Below, piece after piece: positions 44,141 through 56,534 of a DNA stretch of 64,000 nt (position 1 is its first letter; each line of letters starts with the position of its first letter). Under the pieces are notes generated by a model that was not told the origin of the DNA, ran no database searches, and saw nothing but the letters and a program-made list of their open reading frames with translations. The translations under genes and the position numbers were made by a program. This DNA is from Erythroxylum novogranatense (Eukaryota; Streptophyta; Magnoliopsida; Malpighiales; Erythroxylaceae). Location of the stretch: assembly GCA_029891385.1 (NCBI GenBank), contig JAIWQS010000079.1, forward strand, positions 248,001 through 312,000, in the 5' to 3' direction.

Positions 44141-44969
44141 TGATCCGAGCCTTAGTACTTTCCCTTGGAGGTTAAATAAAAAAATCCAAGGATTGCAATA
44201 TAAGATGTAACCTCGGGTCATCTCACTTAATCGAAACCTAATGGCATGGACCTAAGCTAGCCTATATGTCATGAAATGCAAACTAAATTGGTAATAAAAA
44301 GGGGGTTTATGTCTTTGAAATCCTTACTAAATTAAAAAGGAACTATAAATAAAATTTTTCGAATTTTTTTTTTGGATTTTTTTGGTAATACAAAAATAAG
44401 AAGATAAAAAACAATGATCAAATGGTGATAATATCCTCTTGAAAATGAGCTTGGCTATCGTAATTCGAAATCAATTTTTGAGGGGAGTGAAAATCACTAA
44501 GTTTTAAATGGTAAACCTTACAGAACTCTTTAAGTCCAAGGTCTTAATCAATGAACTCCATTTCTTAATACCTTGTTAAATGCCCTTACTGTGTGTGGTG
44601 GGTAAGGCAATGAAATAAGCCATTTTGGGAATGAAATCAACTCATTATCAAACACAACTATGCAAGATAAAAGAGATTCAACAACATCACAAATTGAAAT
44701 ATATGAGACTTCATATATTAAAGCTCCAAGTTCTACATCAACAAATCACAACTGCACACTGAATATCCAACACGATATTAAACTCTAATCAAGAATGTTC
44801 AACTACAAATCACAAATCCTAAACCTAGGAGTTCATAAATCATAGCTAAACATATATTAAGCTACTCCCCTTTTAAGCCCATTTAAGCCATTGTTACATC
44901 TTCAAGAGGGAAAGAGATTCTTAGCCACTCATAGCTTCAAGCAACTTGACAACTGAGAAGCAACTTAAA
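44141..44969 (-). repeat. ATH-2 right (5') LTR, cut by GYP-4
   Basis: It starts TGATCCGAGCC on the + strand and matches 37330-37925 and (reverse complement) 16610-17412. It ends where the GYP-4 LTR begins (TGTTGGAACCCC at 44970). Confidence 0.85.
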
Positions 44970-47048
44970 TGTTGGAACCCCTCCCCGGTGAGTCGTGTAC
45001 CCGATGTCCTACGTGACATCTGGATGTGCATCTCATGAGGGAGGAATTCCTCACCACGAAAGAAACCTCAAATCGAACTTAATTTAACGTCATCCGAACA
45101 AAACTTGATAAATTCACCCTAATTATCTTCCAATAAAATTGATTTACTTAGGGCCCATAACTAAATCCGATTCCTAAGCTAAAATGAAATTCCATATCTC
45201 TAGGTCAATTAGAATTAGAAATCGTCTCAATCGGATCTCTATAGCTCACAAAATCGCCCGAAAACGGAATTACATTTAAAACCGTCACGTAATTAACTCT
45301 CTTTAATATTATCCGTAAAGTCCGACCAAAACCCGACACTCTCATATTACCAAAAAGGGGTATAAAATTTCTTTTAGAAACCCAATGCTTCAAAAATCGT
45401 GAAAATCGGAGGTCAAACGGAGGAAAGACAAGAAAATGAGAAAAGTAGTTTTATTTTATCATATTTGAAAAATCAGAAATTAATATTTTTTTTAAACTGA
45501 AATAACCTTCTAACTTTGAACAGGTCTAACTTTTCATCCCGAAATCGAAATTTCATAAATTTAGTCTCAATAAAAAAATAAAAGAAAGCTCTACAACTTC
45601 CTAGAAGGATTTGAAAACTAATTTAGCCATTAAGAGGGTCATAAATTGCTTCAAAGTTGCTGCTATTAAATTTCAATTTCCCTACACAATGCCAAAAATT
45701 TGAAAATTCATATCTTTTAGCAAACAAGTCTAAAAATGACACATTTTACCTCATTGGAAAGATAACAAGATGACCTACAAGTTTCATGAAGGGAGCAAAG
45801 ATCAATTCAATCATTTAAAGGGGTAAAAACACTCTCAAATTTTCAGCCTAAATGAAAATCAATGGAACAATAATTTGGCTCAATGAACAGTAACTGTCAA
45901 CTTCTCAACCTCATAACTTTTTGTTCCTAACTCCAATAATTGTAAATTATACCTCATTTTAAATATAGAAATACAATCTACATTTTCTATGAAGAAAACA
46001 AATCTCGAAACTGGTTTTAAGAGGGTGAAAAACCCATCCAAAGAGACTGCAAAATTGTAACTTCCATCAACAGTAGCTGAAACCTTTCACCTCTTATAAC
46101 TTTTTCATCCGAAGTCTAAATGTAACAAATTTTATATCATTGGAAATCTCTAATCATGTACTACAATATTTAAGAAGGCCCTCAAAGCCAAATCAATCTC
46201 TAAGGGGGTCTAAAACCCAATCAAAGGTTCTGTCGATCTTAGGAAAAATTGGACAGCACCTCCCCTAAAAGTGCTCTAGCCAAAATCTTCAATTTTCTCT
46301 TCATTACCTGCATAAAACTCAATCTTCCAAATTTCCACAACATAACTCAAACCAAATATCCCAAACTCCAATGGTAGTTACACACTCTTAGGCATCTATC
46401 CATTTCAAATCTAGAGAAATACAATCTCATCCTTGCTTTTATCAATTTCAATCCTACATCCATACATTCTTATAAAGTATATACAAAATACATTTCAACT
46501 TCAAAACCCTTATATTTACATGAAAACAAGTCGATACAAAGCTTCAGAGGGCGTTTAGCCCGATTAAATCCAAAATAGCAAAGTGAAAGTACAAAGAACA
46601 AGCTAATGCTTTGATTTCTCAAAACACGACTTCAAAAGCAAAATGCATCGGAGTATGCCTCAATCCTGATGCGGTGACTCGGTTTCTCGCTCGACATCTA
46701 TGGAGGGAAAATGGGGGGTGAGCTCGATGGCTCCGTGGGTAATAACTTAATAAACGAGAAATAAGCAAAAACCATCATTCATTCCTTCATTTTCAAAACA
46801 ATGTCACATTAATAAAAACATTTTCACTTTTCAAATCTTTTCACATAATTTCTCACTTCGAACAATTTACAAACTTAACACATCAAAAAAATAACCTATC
46901 AAATCACAAATTCACAAACAAAGTGGTTCGGGTGGATCCGAAACGGAACGTACTATACATTTCCACGAAGCGGTCATGTGTAGCTGTGACTGATGGGAGT
47001 CCTTGAAAGGAACTCCGATGCCACTAGCGGGCAGGTGGGAGAAGCCTA
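44970..47048 (-). repeat. GYP-4 3' LTR, left part
   Basis: Starts TGTTGGAACCCC. 45490-46290 consists of about four degenerate repeats of 185-196 bp centred on ATAACTTTTTCATCC. GGCAGGTGGGAGAAGCC near 47030 runs across COP-3 into TGGATAGACAGGTGCACC at 56540. No gene is seen. Confidence 0.85.
47044..47048. repeat. COP-3 target-site duplication, left copy
   Basis: GCCTA here and ACCTA at 56535-56539 match in four of five bases. Confidence 0.7.
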
Positions 47049-48857
47049 TGTAGGAAAATCCCGGGAGGAACATCACATGTTCCAGCAGCGGAAATAAAAA
47101 TTTTTCATTCGGGACCTTCCTAAACCCAGGATCCCTGTGTCGGATGAAAACTCAAACCGAATAGCCAATAGAGACTATCTCTAAAGGTATCCACGCAGAG
47201 ATCGAGAAAACCTAACGGATCAAACACCTTTGACCCGGAATAGCTAAACAGAATAAAACCTGCTAGAGCTTACCTCCGTCTCAAGAGCTTGAGATTCACG
47301 CTGGCCCTTGCCTTGGAGAAGAGAAGTAACGATGATGATGAAGATAGAAAACTTGAAAATCACCTTTCAAACTTTCCTTACAACTTAAGGAAACTCTTTC
47401 TTCAAACCCTAAAGGGTATCATCTCGACCATCACCACCAAGCCACCTTATAAGTATTTTTAACCTTTAAAATACTTCCATAAGCTTAGGACAAATGGTGA
47501 CTTAATGGCCTTTCATTTAATTAATGATTAAAGTATAAGGTTTGACTTTTCAAACCATTATCTCTTACCTTCTCCCAAAACCAACGTGCAAGGTGGCTAT
47601 ATATATATAATTAATTAATTAATTACTTAATTAATTAATTAGAATATAATTGCTAAGGTCCAATCCAACTGGGGTCGGTCCTACCGGCCTACCGGGCCCC
47701 GTTGCTGAAACAACTCCGGAAACCTTTCTTAGCAATATTGATGTCACGATCTCATCGGGACATATCCCAATCCCATCGGGATCCATTTAATCCAAATGCT
47801 TCCATAATTGGAACTCGTCCAATTACTATTTTCTGATTCTCGAGTCACTCTTACGCGTGTGATCCTTTAGGTTCCGGTTATTTTGGCCACTTAGATTAAC
47901 AATTAATCTGAGCAAGTCATGAGCGGTATCTAGCAATACATCATGACCCCCAATTGACTGGAAAGTAATCGGTTTGATGAATTCATCACGAACCAGATCA
48001 CGAACCCTTCCATGACAATTATGTGCAATTCGTCCTTTCATCATCCTATACCCCACTTGGTTATGAGTATGGCCAATATGTCTACTCTTACCAGACCGAG
48101 TCTAGCCCAAGTGAAATCAGTTCCTTTTAGAGGACTCATTACTTTATATGTCCATGAAGACACTCTTCATGACATAATCATGCTCGCCGAGACTTAAAGT
48201 AATGATCCCGACAAGAGGCAGGTATCTCTTCATTCTCTCGAGTGATGAATCCTTTATTGGCTACTCAATTACCTTCAATACCTCAAAGCGTACCCAAGCA
48301 CCATCCTATGAGTAATCTCGGAAGGTCACAAGGAATGGAGTCAGCATGCAGGATCAAGATTCAAGATATCCTCGAGTACCTCAAGTCTAAGGATACTTGC
48401 ACCATCGCTATGATGAGATTATCACCGACATTAAATCCATGTGATGATCTCATGGCAGTCATCCAATGAACTTACTACCACTAGTAAGCATCCATATGTC
48501 AACTCTAAATATCTCATATTTACGGCTTCGAGATCCACCGCTGATCCAATCAAGGAGTATGACATATGTTAATCTGTGGGATTAATGATATCCGGTCTCA
48601 TTAATCCTATGACTAGGGAGAATTTAGATATCGACATAATTACACATGATAGGAATCCCGATAGTATGATCACATCATAATTTCCTTCATGCTATGTCAT
48701 ATATCATGGGCTTCATTAATTTGATTAAAGATCAATATCAATTCATAAAGAACATCAAATAAATGAAACATGCCTTTCTTTATTTATTCATAAAGTATGT
48801 ACATGACTATGAACAAAAAGCGCTAAAGGGGATTGCCTTTAGGGCACTACTCTAAAA
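47049..48857 (-). repeat. COP-3 3' LTR (1809 bp)
   Basis: TGTAGGAAAATCCC to ...CTACTCTAAAA; the last bases are mutated relative to CTCTAACA in the other LTR. An AATT-rich simple repeat lies at 47601-47642. No gene. Confidence 0.94.
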
Positions 48858-48870
48858 ATCTCCCACTTGA
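48858..48870 (-). other. COP-3 polypurine tract
   Basis: TCAAGTGGGAGAT on the - strand, directly before the 3' LTR, is the usual copia tract. Confidence 0.9.
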
Positions 48871-49596
48871 CCTAAAGCCAATCGCCTTGGTATCTAATAC
48901 CATAAGCGAGTACATGAGAATCAAAATTCTTACGTGACAATGGCTTCGTCAGCGGATCAAGAATGTTTTGCTCTGTGGCAATCCTCTCGATCGCGACATC
49001 ACCTCTAAAGAATGATCTCGAATCGATGATATCTGAGAGTACGTGTTTAGATCGTTGGTGAGACCTCGGTTCTTTTCCCGAGCAATAGCCCCATTGTTGT
49101 CACAATACAACCGTATGGGTCCATCACACTAGAACCACACCAAGTTCGAAGTGAACTTTCGATCCAAACAGACTTCCTTTGCCGCCTCGATGCAAAGAAT
49201 GTACTCGCCTCGATCGTCGAATCGCGATCGTCTCTTGTTTGGAACTCTTCCAACTGACCGCTCCGCCGCTTAGCGTGAAAACATAACCTGACTGGGATCT
49301 GGAGTCATCCTTGTAAGATTGGAAACTGGCATCCGTATGCCCGTTCACTTGGAGATTTCCATCTCCATATATCAAGAAAACATCCTTGGTCCTTCGTAAG
49401 TACTTGAGGATATTCTTGACAGCTACCCAGTGACCCTCACCAGATCCGATTGGTATCGCGCCGTGACACTCGAGCATACGATACATCGGGCCTCGACATA
49501 ACATAGCATACATGATCGATCCTACCGCAGACGACACGGATCGATCCATGCGCATCCTCTCATCTTGTGTCTTAGGACACATAGATTTCGAGAGTG
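48871..49596 (-). pseudogene. COP-3 RNase H
   Basis: The - strand encodes VGSIMYAMLC, VKNILKYLRRTKD, GHTDASFQSYKDDSRSQSGY (first acidic motif DASF) and GGAVSWKSSKQETIA. The following AEY/A motif is shifted, and the C-terminal end (ILDPLTKPL-type) lies near 48940 in another frame. RNase H removes the RNA strand during reverse transcription. Confidence 0.88.
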
Positions 49597-50420
49597 TTAT
49601 CCCATGAGACATGGAAGAAACCCTCTCTTGGATTGCTCCATACTAAACCTCTTTAGCATCTTGTCTATGTACGATGATTGTGAAAGACCAAGCAACCTCT
49701 TTGATCTATCTCTATAGATCTTTATCCTAAGGATATAAGTTGCTTCACCAAGGTCTTTCATCGCAAATTGCTTGGACAACCAAATTTTAACTGATTGCAT
49801 CAATGAGACATCGTTTCCGAGTAACAGTATGTCATCTACATACAACACAAGGAAAACAATTGCATTCCCATTAACCTTCTTGTACACACAGTGTTCATCC
49901 GGATTTTGTGAGAAACCAAACGCTTTGATTGACTCATCAAACGGATGTTCCAACTCTGGATGCTTGCTTCAATCCATAGATGGATTTACGAAGCTTGCAT
50001 ACCTTTTCGCCATCTTCGGAAGTGAAGCCTCTAGTTGTGTCATGTACACATCCTCGGCGATTTCCGTTAAGGAAAGTGTCTTCACATCCATTTTCCATAT
50101 CTCATAATCATAATGAGCGCAATGGCTAGAGTATCCAAATGGATTTGAGCATTGCTCTGAAATTTCAAGGTCTCGTCATAGTCAACTCCTTGTCTTTGAC
50201 GAAATCCTTTCGCCCAACCTTTCTTTGTAGGTAATCACATTACCATCCATGTCGGTTTTCTTCTTGAAACCCATTTGCACCCTATAGGTTTTATCCTTGG
50301 TGCATCAACCAAAGTCCATACTTGGTTTATGTACATGGAATCCATTTCGCTTTCATGGCACAAAGTCATTTTCGGACTCAACTTTCGTAACCTCTTCATA
50401 GGTAGCAGGCTCATCATTTT
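49597..50420 (-). pseudogene. COP-3 reverse transcriptase, broken
   Basis: The N-terminal part (50417-50235) reads CHESEMDSMYINQVWTLVDA and PIGCKWV. Frameshifts then break the fingers. The palm is open from 49953: FGFSQNPDEHCVYKKV, VFLVLYVDDILLLGND (catalytic YVDD), WLSKQFAMKDLGEATYIL and YIDKMLKRFSME. Confidence 0.9.
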
Positions 50421-50599
50421 CTATGAGCAATACATCATTCTGCTCACTTCTTAGAAATCCATATCTCTCGAACAGTCGCATCCTACTTGACCCACGAGCT
50501 TGTGTGTCACGTAGGTTGAACTGCATTACTTCATCCGAATGAGTGGCAGCCTCGAGTTCGAGCGATTGATCGTGCTTGTTTGAGCATCTTGAACTTCTT

Positions 50600-51400
50600 C
50601 AAGTTCGACTTTGCTCCACTCGCCTTCTTGCAGAAGAAACTCTTTCTCTAAAAGACAGCATGCTTCAAACAAACACCTTTTGTTCCTCAGCAAGGTAGAA
50701 TTGATATCCCATGGTCTCTTTAGGATATCCTACAAACAAACACTTGTCAGACTTTGCTTCAAGCTTATCTGACTGAATCCGCTTCACGTAAGCAGGACAA
50801 CCCCATACTTTCAGATGAGAAAGATAAGGTTTTCTGTTAGTCCACATCTCATATGGAGTAACATCAACTGTCTTAGAGGGAACTCTGTTTAACAAGTAAA
50901 CAGCTGTCTCTAGCGCATACCCCCAAAACGATTTTGGTAACTTTGCGAAACCCATCATTGATCGTACCATGTCCAACAAGGTTCGATTTCTCCTTTCAGC
51001 CACACCATTGTGCTGCGGCGTGTAAGGAGGAGTCCACTGAGATAAAATGCCATTATCTCTGAGATAATCCAGAAACTGTTGGTCTAAGTATTCTCCACCA
51101 CGATCGGATCGTAATGCCTTGATACTTTTACCAAGCTGGTTTTCTACTTCATTTCTGAATTGTTTGAACTTTTCAAACGCTTCAGATTTGTATCTCATCA
51201 GATACAAGAACCCATATCGTGAATAATCATCGATAAAGGTAATGAAGTAACGACAACCACTTCTGGCATGGATGGACATTGGACCGCATACATCTGAATG
51301 TATTAAGTCTAATACTCCAATCGCCGTTCACCCTTTCCTTGAAGGTAACTTAGTCATCTTGCCTAATAAACAAGATTCGCATGTGTCATATGATTCATAA
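50600..51400 (-). pseudogene. COP-3 integrase, largely intact core
   Basis: This is the best preserved copia domain in the window, open from 51279 to 50665. All three acidic residues are present: FITFIDDYSRYGFLYLM, ALRSDRGGEYLDQQFL, and HNGVAERRNRTLLDMV. FWGYALETAVYLLNRVPSK, VWGCPAYVKRI and CLFVGYPKET follow. The N-terminal zinc domain near 51500-51350 is only partly recognisable and frameshifted, so I treat it as part of a dead polyprotein. Confidence 0.92.
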
Positions 51401-51699
51401 TCAAATGACCCTAAAGCGCCACTCTTATGGAGTTTAGCGATGCGTGTCTCATTTATATGGCCGACAATGCCATAAGTAAGTTGACTTTAGATTATCTCTT
51501 TATACCGTTTGGTGTCATTGACATTTAAAATTGGATTAGACATATCTAATATGTAAATACCATTGCACAATGTACCCGTTCCATAAAGCATTCCATTAGA
51601 ATTGATAGAACAACCATTGCTATTAAAATTCATATGGAATCCATTCTATTCAGACGAAAGAAATGATAATATATTCTTTGTCAAAACTGGTACAAAATA

Positions 51700-51990
51700 A
51701 CAATCATCCAATTCCAAAGACAAGCCCGGTAGGGAGATACAAAACATAGGTTCCTACGGCTAATGCAGAACTCTTGCTCCATTTCCAACATGTAGGTCTA
51801 CTTCTCCCTTCATGAGTTGCCTACTGTCCCTGAGGCCCTGCATATCATTACATATGTGTGAGCCACAACCAGTATCAAATACCCAAATGTTGTGATCAGT
51901 AACAGTATTAACTTCAATGACATACAAACTGAAGTAGTCGAGGCATCGATGCCTTCTTCGCTTCAGCGACTCGAATAGACTTTGCAATTG
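51700..51990 (-). pseudogene. COP-3 protease
   Basis: WVFDTGCGSHICNDMQGL contains the D-T-G active site and the CGSHICN segment of copia proteases. VGNGARV follows. Upstream is GTCFHYGKDGHWRQL, a zinc knuckle whose second Cys has become Tyr. Confidence 0.88.
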
Positions 51991-52746
51991 CCTCCAATGG
52001 CCATCTTTACCGTAATGGAAGCAAGTTCCTTTCGGGGCAGCTTCTTTGGTCTTCTTCTTGATGGCGCTTCCTTTGGTTTCTTTGCCTTCTTCTTCTTTGG
52101 GTTCTTTTCTTCTTGGAACTCAAGAAGAAGCATTACTACCAAAGACTTGCTTACTATCACTCTTGATAGTCCTTTCAATTTGTGCTTGAGCGATTGATCA
52201 TTTCGAGTATTGTAGTGGATATTTGGTTCATCCGATAGTTTAACACGAACTGTGCATAACTGTCGGACAATCTAACCAGAATTAAGTCTATACTTAACTC
52301 ATGATCCATTGCAAAACCTCGACGGCCAATCTCTCAATATAGCCATTCATCTTGAGGCGTCTTGCCAGATGTCCGAGCCATCTTTGTGGTGAAGAGAAGC
52401 CTTGAGGTCTCGAACCTTTCGGACCGGCTTGCTCGTCAAACAGCTCCCTAAGATGAAATACTATAGTGTGAGCATCCATGGACTCATGCTGCTTCTGCAG
52501 CTCTGGTGACATCGAGGCAAGCATGATGCAAGTAGCCATGTCACTGTCCTTTAGATGCTTACTATATGCCTTCTGATCATCATCAGAAGCATCGACAGCA
52601 GGTGCATCTGGAAGCGGAAAATCTAGGATATATCCCAGACCTTCATATCTGAGAACTATTCTCAGATTCCTTAATCAGTCAAGAAAATTCGATCCAGTTA
52701 ACTTGTTGGAATCCATAAGCGAACGAAGATTCACACTTGACAACAT
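51991..52746 (-). pseudogene. gag: COP-3 gag, broken
   Basis: An ATG at 52746 gives MLSSVNLRSLMDSNKLTGSN, then FLD, a TGA in place of Trp, and LRNLRIVLRYEGLGYILDF in the same frame. DAPAVDASDDDQKAYSKHL, MATCIMLASMSPELQ and FHLRELFDEQA follow; the frame then shifts, yet LKMNGYIERL is recovered. A lysine-rich linker precedes the knuckle. This is a UBN2-type copia Gag. Confidence 0.87.
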
Positions 52747-54683
52747 TTTCAAATAACCTACACGGATAGAGAGGAAGAATGTTAGAATAGGAATAGCTGC
52801 ATAATCATAAGGACTTGAATGATATGCAAAAAGAGCTCCCACTAGTTTCATAGAATCCATAACCCTCATTACGAATCCAAAGAAACAAAGTGACATAATG
52901 TCCTAGTGGGTTGATATCCGATATTGCTAAGAATGACCTTGGGTTTACCCAACAAGCCACAACTTAGGTCAATCGGTAGGTATCGAACATACCAATTGCA
53001 TCATCGATAACCGACATTGAGAATGACCTTGGGTTTACCCAACAAGCCACCTTATGTCTCGGGAGGTATCAGATATACCAATTACATCTTAGACACAACT
53101 ATCGATCAGTGCTATCAACTTGTTGATGTATGCACTTACATTGGGTATCAACTCTTTGATGCGCATACATCCGATGTATGCTACCCAATTTCACCTCTGT
53201 CCACGTTGACCTTGAGTTTACTCAACAAACCAACGCTTCCAGTGAGAACCAACCCATTAATCAGAAAATCATATTTTCATGGTTCGAACATATCCGTATA
53301 GAGTGAGCTTGGGTTTACCCAACAACCCATCCCTATAAGAACTCTGGTTCTTACCATATTAATGGAAGGCGTTAGTTTTCATATACCGAAGAGGGATATA
53401 GAAACTCTAGACTCCCAGCTGAAGGATCATAGTCACAAGGACTATATGGAATGATTTAGGTTTCATCAATCCAATTGAATCAATCCTTATAATCATCCAT
53501 CATCCAACCTGAGCATGCCACATGTTGACTTACAACGAATGCAAGTCGCCTTATGCTCAGCACAAGTCGACTTATCCATCAAAATTTGCTATTTTTCTAA
53601 TCGGCTAATTCCTCAATCAATGCAATTCCAATTCTCAACACCATCATACCTAGGGTAATATTCAAATTGATGCCTCAATGAACACTTCATTGATCCATGA
53701 ATGCCTTAAATAGTCAAACTATATGAAAAGCTTGAAATGAGTCAAAACTCATAAATATCCAAATAATTTAGGAACACCCAAATTCTCACCCTAAGCATCT
53801 TAAGCTAGTGTATACACTCTCAAAACTACTCCGGCACTTGTCACAAAAATTGTGACGGCCAAAACAAGCAAGAAAATGAAATATACTAACGAGACACAAA
53901 TGTGACCAATTCGGCATTCAAAAATTCTTGGAAAAGCAACTTCAAGAAATGCACTTTGGAGATCATACCACATCAAGATAACACATTTTTAATCACATTC
54001 AAAATGGTTCAAGGCATTGGAACTGAAAAAGCACACTCAATCAAGCCAAGCAAAACAGTCCCAACAATTTTCACCAAAACTGTCCAGTTCTGTACATTGC
54101 TCGAAATGATCAATGAAACAATTTCAATAAATCATGAGAAAATTACATAGGTTATTAAATATTCTGAACATGCTACCTGAATTTTCTCAGGATTTGAGGC
54201 CATCAAAAACTCAGTCAAAAAAAATAGCAAAACCGATTCAAAATCTGTGTTCATCAGCACAGCAATTCCCAGCAGTATAGAATAAATTCGTGAATAAATA
54301 TCCAATCACCTTGAAATCCAATTTCCATGCTCACAGACATTCACCAACATCTTAGAGACATGTAGATGAAGGAAAATCCAGAAAAAGATTTTTCTAGAAT
54401 TTATTCTCGATTTTATACTCATACCTGTCCACAGAGTGTTTCACAAAACAGCATCTGGAACCTTAGGGAATTAATTAGCAAAAGTATATCAAATCAAATC
54501 GATAAATTCTCCAATTTCATAGACATATTCTCTAACATGTTATGAACAATCCTGGGCAGAAAATTTTCGAAAACCCTATCTCTATAGCAATTCGAAATCT
54601 GAACAGTATGCGTGCTACAACATCACAAGCAATTAAGGTTTATGATCTAGCTTCAGTTAAAGCTTCATACACGACACCAGACG
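52747..54683 (-). other. COP-3 untranslated leader
   Basis: About 1.9 kb between primer-binding site and gag. It contains four copies of ACCTTGGGTTTACCCAAC-like words at about 52936, 53026, 53209 and 53307, spaced in multiples of 90-95 bp, suggesting a degenerate minisatellite. No convincing gene. Confidence 0.78.
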
Positions 54684-54695
54684 CTCTGATACCAC
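54684..54695 (-). other. COP-3 primer-binding site (initiator tRNA-Met type)
   Basis: TGGTATCAGAGC on the - strand is an exact match, within one or two bases of the 5' LTR end. Confidence 0.92.
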
Positions 54696-56534
54696 TGTAG
54701 GAAAATCCCGGGAGGAACATCACATGTTCCAGCAGCGGAAACAAAAATTTTATTCCCGGGACCTTCCCTAAACCCAGGATCCCGGTGTCGGTATGAAAAC
54801 TCAAACCTGAATAGCCAATAGAGACTATCTCTAAAGGTATCCACGCAGAGATCAGAAAACCTAACCGGATCAAACACCTTTGACCCGGGAATAGCTAGAA
54901 CAGAATAAAGCCTGCTAGAGCTTACCTCTGTCCTGAAGAGGTTGAGATTCACGTTGGCCCTTGCCTTGGAGAAGAGAAGTAACGATGATGATGAAGAAAG
55001 AAGACTTGAAAAATCACCTTTCAAACTTTCCTTACAACTTAAGGAAACTCTTTCTTCAAACCCTAAAGGGTATCATCTACGACCATCACCACCAAGCCAC
55101 CTTATAAGTATTTTTTAACCTTTTAAAAATACTTCCATAAGCTTAGGACAAATGGTGACTTAATGGCCTTTCATTTAATTAATGATTAAAGTATAAGGTT
55201 TGACTTTTCAAACCATTATCTCTTACCTTCTCCCAAAACCAACGTGCAAGGTGGCTATATATATAATAATTAATTAATTAATTACTTAATTAATTAATTA
55301 GAATATAATTGCTAAGGTCCAGTCCAACTGGGGTCGGTCCTACCACCTCACGGACTCCGGTCTTTGTAAACGACTCCTAAACCTTTCTTAGCAATATTGA
55401 AGTCACGATCTCATCGGGACATATCCCAATCCCATCGGAATCCATTTAATCCGAATGCTCTCCATAATTGGAACTCTGTCCAATTACTATTTTACAGATT
55501 CTCTGAGTCACTCTTATGCGTGTGACCCTTTAGGTTCCTGGTTATTTTGGCCACTTAGATTAACAATTAATCTGAGCAAGTCATGAGCGGTATCTAGCAA
55601 CACATCATGACCCCCAATTGACCGGAAAGTAATCGGTTTGATGAATTCATCACGAACCAGATCATGAACCCTTCCATAGACAATTACTGTGCAATTCGTC
55701 CTTTCATCATCCTATACCCCACTTGGTTATGAGTATGGCCAATATGTCAACTCTTACCAGACCGAGTCTAGCCCAAGTGAAATCAGTTCCTGTCAGAGGA
55801 CTCATTACTTTATATGTCCATGAAGACACTCTTCATGACATAATCATGCTCTGGCCAGAGACTTAAAGTAATGATCCTGACAAGAGGCCAGGGTATCTCT
55901 TCTGTTCTCACAGAAGTGATGAATCCTTTATTGGCTACTCAATTACCTTCGAATACCTCAAACTGTACCCAAGCACCATCCTATGAGTAACCTCTGGAAG
56001 GTCACAAGGAATGGAGTCAAAGTACAGGATCAGTATCCAAGATATCCTTGAGTACCTCAAGTCTAAGGATACTTGCACCATTGCTATGATGAGATTATCA
56101 CTGACATTAAATCCATGTGATGATCTCATGGCAAGTCATCCAATGAACTTACTACCACTAGTAAGCATCCATATGTCAACTCTAAATATCTCATATTTAC
56201 AGTTTCTGAGATCCACTGCTTGATCCAATCAAGGAGTATGACATATGTTAATCTGTGGGATTAATGATGTCCGATCTCATTAATCCTATGACTAGGAGAA
56301 TTTAGATCTTGACATAATTACACATGATAGGAATCCCAGAGTATGATCACATCATAATTTCCTTCATGCTATGTCATATATCATGGGCTTCATTAATTTG
56401 ATTAAAGATCAATATCAATTCATAAAGAACATCAAATAAATGAAACATGCCTTTCTTTATTTATTCATAAAGTCTGTACATGACTATGAACAAAAAGCGC
56501 TAAAGGGGATTGCCTTTAGGGCACTACTCTAACA
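54696..56534 (-). repeat. COP-3 5' LTR (1839 bp)
   Basis: TGTAGGAAAATCCC to ...GCACTACTCTAACA, aligning with 47049-48857. An AATT simple repeat is at 55259-55301. No gene. Confidence 0.94.

Larger units (their letters stand above)
37330..44969 (-). mobile_element. ATH-2: Athila-lineage gag-pro element with an accessory ORF, no RT/integrase
   Basis: On the - strand: LTR (44969-44141), tRNA-Asp-type primer-binding site, leader, gag C-terminus, protease, GC-motif arrays, an accessory ORF, purine box, and a partial LTR (37925-37330). Between protease and accessory ORF there is no RT, RNase H or integrase. The gag N-terminus is also missing. The right LTR is cut at 44969 by GYP-4. Confidence 0.82.
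47049..56534 (-). mobile_element. COP-3: Ty1/copia LTR retrotransposon, structurally complete, 9.5 kb
   Basis: Both LTRs (1809 and 1839 bp), a primer-binding site, a polypurine tract and a near-perfect target duplication are visible. The order on the - strand is leader (54695-52747), gag, protease, integrase, RT, RNase H. Integrase is open over 204 codons; other domains are frameshifted. The two LTRs differ repeatedly at CTG/CAG words. It is a different family from COP-1/2. Confidence 0.95.

Noticed and set aside
47601..47642. AATT-rich repeat as a possible origin or matrix-attachment site
   Set aside because: It occurs in both COP-3 LTRs (also 55259-55301) and is a simple repeat of the element; there is no independent evidence of function.
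53902..54150. An 82-codon + strand open frame in the COP-3 leader
   Set aside because: It is antisense to the element, and the region has the low-complexity look of leader DNA.
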